Part shown: positions 7,155 through 15,933 of the stretch, one piece after another
Layout of the letters: each line of letters starts with the position of its first letter
Position numbering within the stretch: position 1 is the stretch's first letter
Source: Alistipes timonensis JC136
GTDB lineage: Bacteria > Bacteroidota > Bacteroidia > Bacteroidales > Rikenellaceae
Length of the DNA: 64,000 nucleotides
NCBI RefSeq assembly: GCF_900107675.1
Contig: NZ_FNRI01000003.1
Span: 1 to 64,000 of the forward strand
Direction: 5' to 3'
Translations under genes and position numbers: made by a program
The notes under the pieces: generated by a model
What the model was told of the DNA's origin: nothing
What the model saw: only the letters and a program-made list of their open reading frames with translations
The model's database searches: none

Positions 7155-7862
7155 ATGAAATACAAGCGGATACTCCTGAAATTGAGCGGCGAGTCGCTTC
7201 AGGGAACGCAAAAATACGGGCTCTCCCCCGAGGTGCTGCAATCCTATGCCGGGCAGATCAAAGCAGCGGCAGCGACGGGTGTCCAGATCGGTATCGTCAT
7301 CGGCGGAGGCAACATTTTCCGCGGCCTCACGGGCGCCAAAAAAGGCTTCGACCGCGTGAAGGGCGACCAGATGGGCATGCTCGCCACGATCATCAATTCG
7401 CTGGCGCTTCAGTCGGCGCTCGAGGACAACGGGGTCAAATGCAAGGTACTCACTTCGATCCGCATGGAGCCGATCGGCGAATACTTCTCCAAAGCCCGTG
7501 CCATCGAGTACCTCGAGGCGGGTTATGTGGTGATCGTCGGAGGCGGCACCTCGAATCCCTATTTCACGACCGACTCGGCGTCGGCGCTGCGCGGCATCGA
7601 GATCGAGGCCGACGTACTGCTGAAAGGCACCCGCGTGGACGGCGTCTACACGGCCGATCCGGAGAAGGACCCCGCAGCCGTGAAATTCAACGAAATCTCG
7701 TTCGAAGAGGTGCTCGACCGCCGGCTGAAGGTCATGGACCTCACGGCTTTCACGCTCTGCCGGGAGAACGGATTGCAGATCATCGTCTTCGACATGGACA
7801 CCGAAGGCAATTTGGGCAAGGTACTTGCCGGAGAGCAGATCGGAACGCTCGTAAAACCGTAA
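7155..7862 (+). CDS. pyrH: UMP kinase
   Basis: This 235-residue amino-acid-kinase-fold enzyme phosphorylates UMP to UDP with ATP in pyrimidine nucleotide synthesis. The N-terminal KYKRILLKLSGESL, the glycine-rich IGIVIGGGNIFRG (about 47-59), the GGTSNPYFTTDSASALR nucleotide site (about 132-148) and the DGVYTADPEKDP loop are all present. Length matches bacterial hexameric UMP kinases. It is the first gene of a compact operon with a TlpA-like lipoprotein (4-base gap) and frr; pyrH-frr adjacency is widely conserved. Confidence 0.97.
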   Translation: MKYKRILLKLSGESLQGTQKYGLSPEVLQSYAGQIKAAAATGVQIGIVIGGGNIFRGLTGAKKGFDRVKGDQMGMLATIINSLALQSALEDNGVKCKVLTSIRMEPIGEYFSKARAIEYLEAGYVVIVGGGTSNPYFTTDSASALRGIEIEADVLLKGTRVDGVYTADPEKDPAAVKFNEISFEEVLDRRLKVMDLTAFTLCRENGLQIIVFDMDTEGNLGKVLAGEQIGTLVKP

Positions 7863-7866
7863 GATT

Positions 7867-8442
7867 ATGGCCAAAAAGAAAAGCAATAAATCGCTGTGGC
7901 TGATGCTGGCGCTGATCGTCGTCATCATTGCCGTCATCCTGCTGCTCCCCTCGTGCGGCAACCGCAACGCCAAGAAGGGCGCCGAAGCGGAGACCGAATC
8001 GACCACGCTCGTCAGGGCCGGGGAGACGGCCCCCGATTTCACGGTCGAACTGACCGACGGCAGCCAGCTGTCGCTTAACGAGCTGCGCGGAAAGGTCGTG
8101 CTGCTCAACTTCTGGGCCACGTGGTGCCCGCCCTGCCGCCAGGAGTTGACCCGCGTGCAGAAAGAGATCATCGACCGCTTCGCCGGCAAAGAGTTCGTCT
8201 TCCTGCCCGTCTCGCGCGGCGAGAAGCGCGAAACGGTGGAGGCCTTCCGCGAGAAGACCGGCTACACCTTCCCGATGGGCCTCGACTCGGCACGGACCGT
8301 CTACGACCGCTACGCCTCGAACTACATCCCGCGCAACTTCCTCATCGACAAAACGGGCAAAGTGATCCTCGCCACGGTAGGTTACGACGAAGAGGAGTTC
8401 GACGCCCTGATCCGCACCATTGAAAAGACACTCGAAAATTAA
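7867..8442 (+). CDS. TlpA-like thioredoxin-fold lipoprotein
   Basis: This is a 191-residue predicted lipoprotein. A Lys-rich N-terminus is followed by a hydrophobic segment (about 10-27) and a lipobox with Cys30 (LLPSC). The periplasmic AhpC/TSA-type thioredoxin domain carries the redox motif WCPPC (Cys87, Cys90) after VVLLNFWAT, and a cis-Pro segment (YIPRNFLID). Likely role: thiol-disulfide exchange in the cell envelope, for example disulfide reduction or cytochrome maturation; the partner is unknown. It lies between pyrH and frr without internal terminators, which suggests co-transcription but gives no functional link. Confidence 0.88.
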   Translation: MAKKKSNKSLWLMLALIVVIIAVILLLPSCGNRNAKKGAEAETESTTLVRAGETAPDFTVELTDGSQLSLNELRGKVVLLNFWATWCPPCRQELTRVQKEIIDRFAGKEFVFLPVSRGEKRETVEAFREKTGYTFPMGLDSARTVYDRYASNYIPRNFLIDKTGKVILATVGYDEEEFDALIRTIEKTLEN

Positions 8443-8454
8443 ACCCCAAACGCC

Positions 8455-9012
8455 ATGGATACACAAACGATTCTCAACGATGCCACGGGCCGCATGCAAA
8501 AGGCCATCGACCACCTCGAAGAGGAGTTGCTGAACGTACGCGCCGGCAAGGCGTCGCCCAACGCCCTGAACGGCGTGATGGTCGACTATTTCGGCTCGCA
8601 GGTTCCCGTCTCGGGCACCGCCAGCGTCACCGTACCCGACGCCAAAACCATCCTGATCCAGCCGTGGGACAAGAACATGCTGCGCCCGATCGAGAAAGCG
8701 ATCATCGACTCGAACATCGGCCTGACGCCCTCAAACAACGGCGAGCAGATCCGCCTGACGATCCCGCCCCTCACCGAGGAGCGCCGCAAGGAGTTGGTGA
8801 AGCAGGTGCGTTCGGATGCCGAAACGGCCCGCATCAGCCTGCGCAACGCCCGCCGCGACGCCGTCGAAGCATTCAAAAAAGCCCAGAAGGAGGGCATGCC
8901 CGAGGACGAGTCGAAAGACGGCGAGACGCAGATACAGAAACTCCTCGAGAAATTCACCAAATCCCTCGAAGAGGTTCTCTCCAAAAAGGAGAAAGAGATC
9001 ATGACGGTCTGA
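8455..9012 (+). CDS. frr: Ribosome recycling factor
   Basis: At 185 residues this is full length for RRF, which with EF-G splits post-termination ribosomes. The N-terminal helix segment MQKAIDHLEEELLNVRAGKA, the domain II block and the C-terminal helical bundle (PPLTEERRKELVKQVR, about 101-116) are typical. It is the last gene of the pyrH operon and is closed by a strong bidirectional terminator 20 bases downstream. Confidence 0.97.
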   Translation: MDTQTILNDATGRMQKAIDHLEEELLNVRAGKASPNALNGVMVDYFGSQVPVSGTASVTVPDAKTILIQPWDKNMLRPIEKAIIDSNIGLTPSNNGEQIRLTIPPLTEERRKELVKQVRSDAETARISLRNARRDAVEAFKKAQKEGMPEDESKDGETQIQKLLEKFTKSLEEVLSKKEKEIMTV

Positions 9013-9031
9013 CCGTTCGCTCCGACAACTG

Positions 9032-9068
9032 AAAAACCGGACCTGCCGTAGGGCGGGTCCGGTTTTTC
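9032..9068. terminator. Bidirectional terminator between frr and the mannan locus
   Basis: An AACCGGACC/GGTCCGGTT stem is flanked by A4-5 on the left and T5 on the right, so it works for frr and for the converging minus-strand mannan operon. Confidence 0.85.
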
Positions 9069-9089
9069 GTTAAGGTTAACATGTCCGGT

Positions 9090-9998
9090 CTATTCGGCAG
9101 CCCGTACGATGTACGAGAACTTGTACGAACTGCGCCAGAAATTATTGTAGAAATTGCTGCCCGGCGTGTCGCCCGACGCATTGGGCAGGGCGAAATCGAA
9201 AAACAGATTGCCCGAGGCATCCCGGCTGAAAGTCATCGTCGACGTGATGTTGTTCTTCGAGATCTTCATCTCGTCGGTCGAGAGGTCCAACACCCAGTCG
9301 GATTCGCCGGCAGGAATCAAATGCCGCAGACGCGGGTCCATATCCAGCGGAGCATCCTCGGTGTACTCGCCCGGATAAACGCCCTTGAACGACCCGTACA
9401 GCCCGTCGGCCCCAGCGGCATTGACGATCTTGCCCGTGAACTTTCCGTCAACCATCTCCTCGTTCATCGTAATAGTGATAACGTTGTCCAGCTCCGGCGA
9501 GGCAAATGTCCCGAACTCGGAACCGCCCATCGAAGTGTCCCACTTCCCGGTACCGTTACCGCTGATATTCTGATCCACGTAGATCTTGATGTCGCTGACA
9601 GCCCACGTACCGACATAGAACGGATCGTAGGGTTTGAGATAAACCGTCCACAATACCTGCTTCCCGGTCTGGGAACGCACGATGATACGCGCCTTACGGT
9701 CGGGATTCCGGAAATCAAGCGTACCGCCGTCGGCGACATCCGCCGTGGCATAGGCCGAAAGGGCCAGCGCCTCGACACCGACCGCTTCCCACGGATAATC
9801 GGCCTGCTCGAAAATATAGAGAGTCACGGTTCCCTGATTGTCGTCCACCCGTTCGATGGCGGCTTTGCCCAGTTGTCCCGTCAATTTGATGTCGAGAATC
9901 GAGCACTCGTTGCTCGGCTCCTTCTCGTCGATATCCTTCGTGCAGGAAACAACAGCCAGGCACGAAAGCAACAAAACGATATATTTCAGATTTTTCAT
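9090..9998 (-). CDS. SusCD-linked surface lipoprotein of unknown fold
   Basis: This 302-residue protein has a short signal peptide and a lipobox ending at Cys19 (AVVSC), followed by Asp/Lys/Glu-rich residues of the type that directs surface export. An N-terminal Ig-like stretch ending in a WTVYL strand resembles DUF5018-type glycan-associated domains, and a beta-rich C-terminal half follows. No catalytic motif is recognised. It begins 4 bases after susD and is the last gene of the mannan operon, the usual place for a surface glycan-binding protein. A binding role is inferred from position. Confidence 0.65.
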   Translation of the reverse strand: MKNLKYIVLLLSCLAVVSCTKDIDEKEPSNECSILDIKLTGQLGKAAIERVDDNQGTVTLYIFEQADYPWEAVGVEALALSAYATADVADGGTLDFRNPDRKARIIVRSQTGKQVLWTVYLKPYDPFYVGTWAVSDIKIYVDQNISGNGTGKWDTSMGGSEFGTFASPELDNVITITMNEEMVDGKFTGKIVNAAGADGLYGSFKGVYPGEYTEDAPLDMDPRLRHLIPAGESDWVLDLSTDEMKISKNNITSTMTFSRDASGNLFFDFALPNASGDTPGSNFYNNFWRSSYKFSYIVRAAE

Positions 9999-10002
9999 AA
10001 CG

Positions 10003-11487
10003 CTACAAATTGGGATTCAGATCTATTTCACGCTGCGGAATCGGATAGTAAGCGGCTTCGGCCTCGCTCAGTCCGGCAGCCTTGATGTCGGTGGTCGTAA
10101 CCGAGGCCGTGCGACGGAGATCGTAGAGCCGGTTGCCCTCGAATGCCAGTTCAAGCGCCCGTTCCTTGATTACCGCTTCACGGAATTTATCCACCGTCAT
10201 TCCGGACGGAAGCGGCGTCACACCGGCTCTTTCGCGAATGCGGTTCACATAAGCCAGCCCCTCTTCGGGTCCCGCTGCCTCGGCATACACCAGCGCAATG
10301 TCCGAGAAACGGATCAGGTAAGGACGGGCGCTGGTACGCTCGCCGATAAAATCGGGGTCGACATACTTGCTCGAAAAGTAACCCTTGACCTGGTTAGGCA
10401 CGATCGGATTGCCCGAAACGTCGTAGATATCACGGTGAATCAACTCGGTGCGGCGCTTGTCCGTAGTGCTGAACTGCGTCTCGACAAATTCGTCGTTGCA
10501 GAGGAAAACGCCCCAGCCGTTGCCGTTGGCCCGCTGCAGGTCCCCGTTGCCGTAACGGATGTAGAAAGGCACGGAGTTGTTCGACGGCAGGAAAAGCAGG
10601 GGCAGTTTGGAGTAGTTGCCCTCCTGCGTACCGCTGCGGTCGATCGGCATAATGAAGATATGCTCAGGGCCCGTAGGTTTGTTCACGTCGTAGATGTCGC
10701 GCAGGTTATCGTCGAAATCATAGGAATTTTTATAATCACGAACGACCTTCCCGGCCCAATAGGCAGCACTGTCGTACATGATCTGCGGCTCGCGGCGCAT
10801 CTCCGTATAGCGGTAGACGTTATGTTCCTTCGAAGAGGCAACAGTCAGGTAGGCCTTGGCCATTAGCGCCTGCGCAGCTACCTTGTCCGCCCGTCCGAAG
10901 ACCTTGTTAACCTCGAGCAGTTCGTCCGCCCGGGCCAGGTCGCCGAAGATCAGGTCGTAAAGCTGGTCGAGGCCCGTTGCCATCGGAGGCGTCGTCTGCG
11001 ACAGTTCCGCCACCATCTGCGTTTGCACGGGGACGACACCGAACGTGCGCACCAGGTTGAAATAGTTCCATGCACGCAGGAAATAAGCTTCACCGAGGAT
11101 GCGGCGGCGCGCCGTTTCACTCAGCGCCGAACTGTTGTAGATATGGTCGATCACCGTATTGGCGCGGTTGATAGCGATGTAGCAGTATTTAAAATAATAT
11201 TTCAACTGCTCGGTCTCCCGGCCTGCGATCCAGTTCTCGAGTTGGTAGACATCCCCGGCCTCATCGCTTTTGGGCGACATGGTTTCGGTCGGAATGTCGC
11301 CGATGTAGAAGATGCCGCGTGAATATTCGAGAAACGTCAGGGCATTGTAGGCATAGAGCAGCCCCGATTCAGCATCGGTCTCGTTCTTGTAAAAATTATC
11401 GTCGGAATAAAATCCGTACGGCTCCTCTTGCAGGTCGCACGCCGTGAGCAGCCCGCAAAGCGAAATGATATAAAGCAAGTTTTTCAT
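10003..11487 (-). CDS. SusD/RagB-family outer-membrane lipoprotein
   Basis: This 494-residue lipoprotein (lipobox LLTAC, Cys17) has the SusD fold. TPR-like helices include RRRILGEAYFLRAWNYFNLVRTFG (quoted here only as the RILGEAYFLRAWNYF core, about 150-165), and the C-terminal RagB block has VIKERALELAFEGNRLYDLR near residue 460. It forms the lid on the SusC pore and delivers oligosaccharide. Substrate specificity is taken from the neighbouring mannan enzymes, not from the sequence. The gap to susC is 10 bases. Confidence 0.95.
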   Translation of the reverse strand: MKNLLYIISLCGLLTACDLQEEPYGFYSDDNFYKNETDAESGLLYAYNALTFLEYSRGIFYIGDIPTETMSPKSDEAGDVYQLENWIAGRETEQLKYYFKYCYIAINRANTVIDHIYNSSALSETARRRILGEAYFLRAWNYFNLVRTFGVVPVQTQMVAELSQTTPPMATGLDQLYDLIFGDLARADELLEVNKVFGRADKVAAQALMAKAYLTVASSKEHNVYRYTEMRREPQIMYDSAAYWAGKVVRDYKNSYDFDDNLRDIYDVNKPTGPEHIFIMPIDRSGTQEGNYSKLPLLFLPSNNSVPFYIRYGNGDLQRANGNGWGVFLCNDEFVETQFSTTDKRRTELIHRDIYDVSGNPIVPNQVKGYFSSKYVDPDFIGERTSARPYLIRFSDIALVYAEAAGPEEGLAYVNRIRERAGVTPLPSGMTVDKFREAVIKERALELAFEGNRLYDLRRTASVTTTDIKAAGLSEAEAAYYPIPQREIDLNPNL

Positions 11488-11497
11488 AGTCGTCAGC

Positions 11498-14400
11498 TTA
11501 GAATTTCAGGTCCAGACCGATGGTATATTTCCGCAGGCGGGGATAACCGCCCCAGTAGATGCCGTCGACACCCACCTCGGGATCATAACCGTCGAATTCA
11601 GTGAAGGTATAGGCATTCTCGATGTTGGCGAACACACGCACGCTGCGAATAAAGGCCTTGCGCACAGGAATCGTATAGCCGATATTGATGTTCTGCATGC
11701 GGACGAACGAGCCGTCATGGACGAAATAGTCCGAGAACAGGTAGCTTCGCGTCGAATTCAGGCGCGGGTATTTGTTCGTCGGGTTGTCGGGAGTCCAGCG
11801 CTTGATCTTCACGCGCGGGTCGTAGGTATAGCCGTTATAGATGACGTCGTTGCCGAATACACCGTTGAGAAATACCGATACGTCGAGATTCTTGTAACGG
11901 AACGCCAGGTTGAGACTGGCCGTAAAGTCCGGATTCGGATCGCCGATGATGCAGCGGTCTCTATCGTCGATGGCATAGTCACCGTTCAGGTCCACGTATT
12001 TGAGCTCACCGGGAAGGTCTTTACCGTCGGAACTCATGAAGCCGGGGTCCTCGCCCTGCTGAATAATACCGTCCACCCGGTAGCCATAGAAAACGTACAT
12101 CGGATAGCCGATGGCATAAACGCTCGGATTACCGTTGAACATCGACAGCGATTGGCCGCAGACCTCGTACTGCATCCCCGTAAGGTAATCGGTGCTCAGA
12201 CCGCTCGAAACAGCGTTGCCCAAATCGGTCACCTTGTTACGGTTGCGCGAGAAGATGAACGTCGCGGAGAGAGAGGTGTTCTTCCGACTGACGATGTCGC
12301 CGTCGAGCGTGAGTTCGAAACCGCGGTTGCGGATGTTGCCGTCGTTGACCCACATCTTGTCGTAACCGCTCGACAGCGGCAGGTATTTCTCACGCAGCAG
12401 GTCGGTGGTATATTTGTCGTAATAATCCATCGTCACGCGCAGACGGCGTCTGAAAAAGGCCAGATCGACACCCAGATTCCACTGACGGGTCGATTCCCAC
12501 CTCAGATCGGGATTGGAAATACCTCCCCAAAGGATATAGCGGTCGTTAGCTCCCTCACGGCCGGCCTCATAACCCGGACCGATAGCCGTCTGCCATTTGT
12601 CAGCGAACCAGTATTTCTCGGTGCCGTAACGGTTGAGCGTCTGGTAGGGCGAGATCCCCTGATTACCCGAAAGTCCCCAGCTCGCGCGGATCTTGAACTC
12701 GTCGAAAACATTGAGTTTCTGCATCCACGGCTCGTTGTGAAGTTTCCAGCTCACGGCTCCCGAAGGGAAATAACCCCACTTGCTGTTCTTGCCGAATTTC
12801 GACGACCCGTCGGCACGCATGGTGAACGTAAAGAGGTATTTGTCATCAAGCACGTAGTTCAGACGGCCATAGAACGAGAGCAACTTGCTGTTCTGATAGG
12901 TATTGTTAATCACGTTCTTCTGAGGATTGCCCGCGCCCATGTTCTCGTTGCCGAGGGCGTCGTTCACGAAATCGTAGGCTGTGGTGCCGAGCGTGCGGCC
13001 CATGTTGTAGTCGAACGAATGTCCCGCCATGACCGACAGGTTGTGCCGGTCGGCAAAGGTCCGCTGGAAGGTGATATAGGTCTCGCTCAGCACGTCCTGC
13101 GACAGGGAGTTGTTCATTTGAGCGATGCCGTTCATGTCGTGCGCCTCCTGCGAGGTGTTCGAAGCGTTGTAGACATCCTGTACGGTAGTCGAATAGTTGT
13201 AGTTGAGCTGCGTGCGGATTTTCAGCCCCTCGACGATCTCCCACTCGGCGGCCAGCGACGAAATGAGATCACGGCCCTGCGTCTCGTTCTTAACGTTGTC
13301 GGAGATAATGAGCGGATGGCCGAAGTCGGTTTCCGAAGCAACGAAATAGTTGCCGTCCTCATCGTAAACGGGCCACAGCGGGTTGCGACCGTATTCGAGC
13401 GTGTTGTTCACGTGGCGCTTATGAATCGAAAAAATGTTCGAAGTTTGGAGCGTGAAGTTCTTGGCCAGCTTGTAGGAACCGTTCAGCGTGACATTGCCCT
13501 TGCGGAAATTATCCTTCTTATAGACGCCCTCGTCGTCGAAATAATTAAGACTCAAATTGATCGCCGCCTTATCGGTGGAGTGGGACAGCGTGGCCGTCGT
13601 ATTATTGACCACGGCCGTGCGCATACAGAGGTCGGCCCAGTCGGTGTTCGACCACTTGCCCTGCTGTATCTCGATGAGCGACGGATAGTAGGTGCCGTTA
13701 TTGTACTGGCCCGTATAGAGGGCCGGCAGTCCGGCGTTGGTCAATTCTTCGTTGGCAATCTGCGCCATTTGCAACGGATTGCGCCAAACATTGAGTTCGT
13801 CGGTGAACTGGCCGATGGTGGTCCGGTGGTTCACCGAAACCTGTGTCGATCCGCCTTTGGCGGTGCGGGTCTGGATCAGAATCACGCCGTTGGCGCCGCG
13901 GGAACCGTAAATGGCCGAGGAGGACGCGTCTTTCAGAATCTCTATCGACTCGATATCCGAGGGATTGATCTGCGACAGGTTGCCGGCATCGCCGATGGGA
14001 AATCCGTCGACCACGATCAGCGGGGTGTTCGAACCGTTGAGCGAACTGTTGCCGCGGATACGCACCACAGCCCCCGCTCCGGGGTCCTGCGAGGTATTCA
14101 TGATTTGCAATCCCGCAGCACGCCCCTGCAACAATCCCTCGACTGACGGAGCCGAAATATCCTTGATGGCGTCCATCTTCACGGAGACGACCGATCCGGT
14201 CAGATCGCTTTTCTTCATTGAGCCGTAACCGATGACGACCACATCGTCGATCAGGGCCTCTTCGGCTTCAAGCACGATGTCGAGGAAGGTCGCCCCGGCC
14301 GTAACGGCGACCTCACGGGTCTTGTAGCCGACGAATCCGACGGAGAGCACGGCCCCGCTTTTGGCCCGGATCGTAAAATCACCCGAGGTATCCGTACTGG

Positions 14401-14569
14401 TTCCAGTCGTCGTTCCCTTGATAATGACGCTGGCCCCGACTAACGGCTGTCCGTCGGCCGTCACGCGGCCCCGAACCTCATTCTGGGCGGATGCGCCGAC
14501 AGCGAGGAACAGGGAGGCGAAAAGCGCCAAAAGCCACCTGCTCCGCAGGCATCGATTTATTGTTTTCAT
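11498..14569 (-). CDS. SusC/RagA-family TonB-dependent transporter
   Basis: This 1023-residue outer-membrane protein has a signal peptide (about 1-28), a carboxypeptidase-D-like N-terminal domain (EVRGRVTADGQPLVGASV, about 31-48), a plug with the DDVVVIGYGSMKKSDLTG box (about 109-126) and a 22-strand barrel ending in LKF. It should import mannan oligosaccharides with TonB energy. The gene follows the GH37-like gene by 11 bases and precedes susD by 10. It is the ninth gene read from the GH97 end, unlike loci where susC is first, so an internal promoter is possible, though none is obvious. Confidence 0.96.
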   Translation of the reverse strand: MKTINRCLRSRWLLALFASLFLAVGASAQNEVRGRVTADGQPLVGASVIIKGTTTGTSTDTSGDFTIRAKSGAVLSVGFVGYKTREVAVTAGATFLDIVLEAEEALIDDVVVIGYGSMKKSDLTGSVVSVKMDAIKDISAPSVEGLLQGRAAGLQIMNTSQDPGAGAVVRIRGNSSLNGSNTPLIVVDGFPIGDAGNLSQINPSDIESIEILKDASSSAIYGSRGANGVILIQTRTAKGGSTQVSVNHRTTIGQFTDELNVWRNPLQMAQIANEELTNAGLPALYTGQYNNGTYYPSLIEIQQGKWSNTDWADLCMRTAVVNNTTATLSHSTDKAAINLSLNYFDDEGVYKKDNFRKGNVTLNGSYKLAKNFTLQTSNIFSIHKRHVNNTLEYGRNPLWPVYDEDGNYFVASETDFGHPLIISDNVKNETQGRDLISSLAAEWEIVEGLKIRTQLNYNYSTTVQDVYNASNTSQEAHDMNGIAQMNNSLSQDVLSETYITFQRTFADRHNLSVMAGHSFDYNMGRTLGTTAYDFVNDALGNENMGAGNPQKNVINNTYQNSKLLSFYGRLNYVLDDKYLFTFTMRADGSSKFGKNSKWGYFPSGAVSWKLHNEPWMQKLNVFDEFKIRASWGLSGNQGISPYQTLNRYGTEKYWFADKWQTAIGPGYEAGREGANDRYILWGGISNPDLRWESTRQWNLGVDLAFFRRRLRVTMDYYDKYTTDLLREKYLPLSSGYDKMWVNDGNIRNRGFELTLDGDIVSRKNTSLSATFIFSRNRNKVTDLGNAVSSGLSTDYLTGMQYEVCGQSLSMFNGNPSVYAIGYPMYVFYGYRVDGIIQQGEDPGFMSSDGKDLPGELKYVDLNGDYAIDDRDRCIIGDPNPDFTASLNLAFRYKNLDVSVFLNGVFGNDVIYNGYTYDPRVKIKRWTPDNPTNKYPRLNSTRSYLFSDYFVHDGSFVRMQNINIGYTIPVRKAFIRSVRVFANIENAYTFTEFDGYDPEVGVDGIYWGGYPRLRKYTIGLDLKF

Positions 14570-14580
14570 GGTATCTGATT

Positions 14581-15921
14581 TTAGTGTTTCGATTGATTGT
14601 CAATTTTACCGTCGAGATAGTCACTGGCATAGATGAACGTCCCGGCGCTCCATCCCAGCATAGTGGGCATGTCGTACTCGTTGCTGACATTGATATTCCC
14701 TTCCCGGACATTGTACTTTTCCCACAGGTTACGGGTTTCGCCGAAGGTCTTCACGACCATCGCGACGTACTTCTCCGCAATGCGCCGTGCATCTTCCCCG
14801 TAACCATAGGTATCGAGTCCCCGGATGGCCAGGTAGACTACCGGGGGCCAGGTATTGGGATAAGACCACTGGTAATCGTATTCATAGGGCTTGTCCTCGC
14901 AGACGGCGATCCCGTATTCGAACTCCAACCGTCCGAGCGCCTTTTCCACGAGGGTCCGGGCCTGCTCCGCATCCGGAATACCGGCATAGAGCAGACTGAA
15001 CACCGCGCCCGAAACCACCGTCGAACGACGGTCGTTGACGAAATCGTAGTCGTAATAAACGCCATCTTCCCCGAGACAGTAGCGGTTTATCAGCCCGCGC
15101 CGCTTTTCAGCCCGTTTTTTCCAAGTCTCCGCAGCCACAGTATCGCCCGTCAGAAGAGCGTAACGGGCAAAAAGCGTCTCGTAGAAATAGAGATTGGCAT
15201 TGAGGTCCACGGGGCAAAAATCCTCGCAACGACGCTCGAAACGGGGATTGAAATCCCAGCCCGACTCGGCCTCGGCGGCAAAATGCGCCCCCAGCCGCAG
15301 AATTTCCGCGTCGGAAAGCCCCCGGTTGCGGAAGTCAGTCCCGAGCCGCTGGCCCCCGGTAGTCACGAATTCCTGTTTGAGTTCGTCGTCCGCAGATGAA
15401 GAGTAACAATTCAGTCCGACAGGCGTAATACGCTGTGTCATCCAGAAATCATACTCCTTCTGCAAAGTCGCAAAAGCCCCGGCCAGCCACTTCCTGTCCC
15501 CGGTCTCTTCGAACACCCGGTCGACCATCATGCACAGGAAAGGAGGCTGCGAGCGGTTGAGATACCAGGTCCGGCTGCCGTTGGGCATATAGCCGTACCG
15601 GTCGACCAGATAAAGCATGTTCTCGGTGTTGTTTTTCGCCAGGTCGAGACATCCATCACGCACGAGCCCCTCGTTGGTGAAATAGGTATCCCAATAATAG
15701 AGTTCCTGAAAGGTCTGGCTGACGCTGGGAACCGTATAGGGACGGGGCAATCCGATCAGGGATTGCGAGTCGACCGGATTATACTGTACCGACGTATCCC
15801 ACGACGTGCGGATGAAATCGCGCACCCGGGCGATCTCCCCGTGCGGAACCGAAGGACGGTTCCCGCAGGAAACGAAGGTCAGTGCCAGCGTGCACCCCCG
15901 AATAATTCTTATCACGTTCAT
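14581..15921 (-). CDS. GH37 (trehalase-like) lipoprotein glycosidase
   Basis: This 446-residue predicted lipoprotein (lipobox FVSC, Cys19) has an (alpha/alpha)6 glycosidase domain with the GH37 signatures. These are FQELYYWDTYF (71-81), the catalytic-Asp block AESGWDFNPRF (Asp223), YQWSYPNTWPP (350-360) and LWEKYNV with NEYDMPTMLGWSAG (about 399-426). Characterised GH37 enzymes are alpha,alpha-trehalases, but no trehalose gene is nearby. The gene sits 12 bases after a GH26 mannanase and 11 before susC. A mannan-related substrate is therefore possible and trehalase activity should not be assumed. Confidence 0.8.
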   Translation of the reverse strand: MNVIRIIRGCTLALTFVSCGNRPSVPHGEIARVRDFIRTSWDTSVQYNPVDSQSLIGLPRPYTVPSVSQTFQELYYWDTYFTNEGLVRDGCLDLAKNNTENMLYLVDRYGYMPNGSRTWYLNRSQPPFLCMMVDRVFEETGDRKWLAGAFATLQKEYDFWMTQRITPVGLNCYSSSADDELKQEFVTTGGQRLGTDFRNRGLSDAEILRLGAHFAAEAESGWDFNPRFERRCEDFCPVDLNANLYFYETLFARYALLTGDTVAAETWKKRAEKRRGLINRYCLGEDGVYYDYDFVNDRRSTVVSGAVFSLLYAGIPDAEQARTLVEKALGRLEFEYGIAVCEDKPYEYDYQWSYPNTWPPVVYLAIRGLDTYGYGEDARRIAEKYVAMVVKTFGETRNLWEKYNVREGNINVSNEYDMPTMLGWSAGTFIYASDYLDGKIDNQSKH

Positions 15922-15933
15922 CTCGGGCTGGGA

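Noticed and set aside
11717..14146. 809-codon open frame antisense to susC
   Set aside because: High-GC coding DNA often leaves a long opposite frame open. The protein shows no family features and susC is certain.
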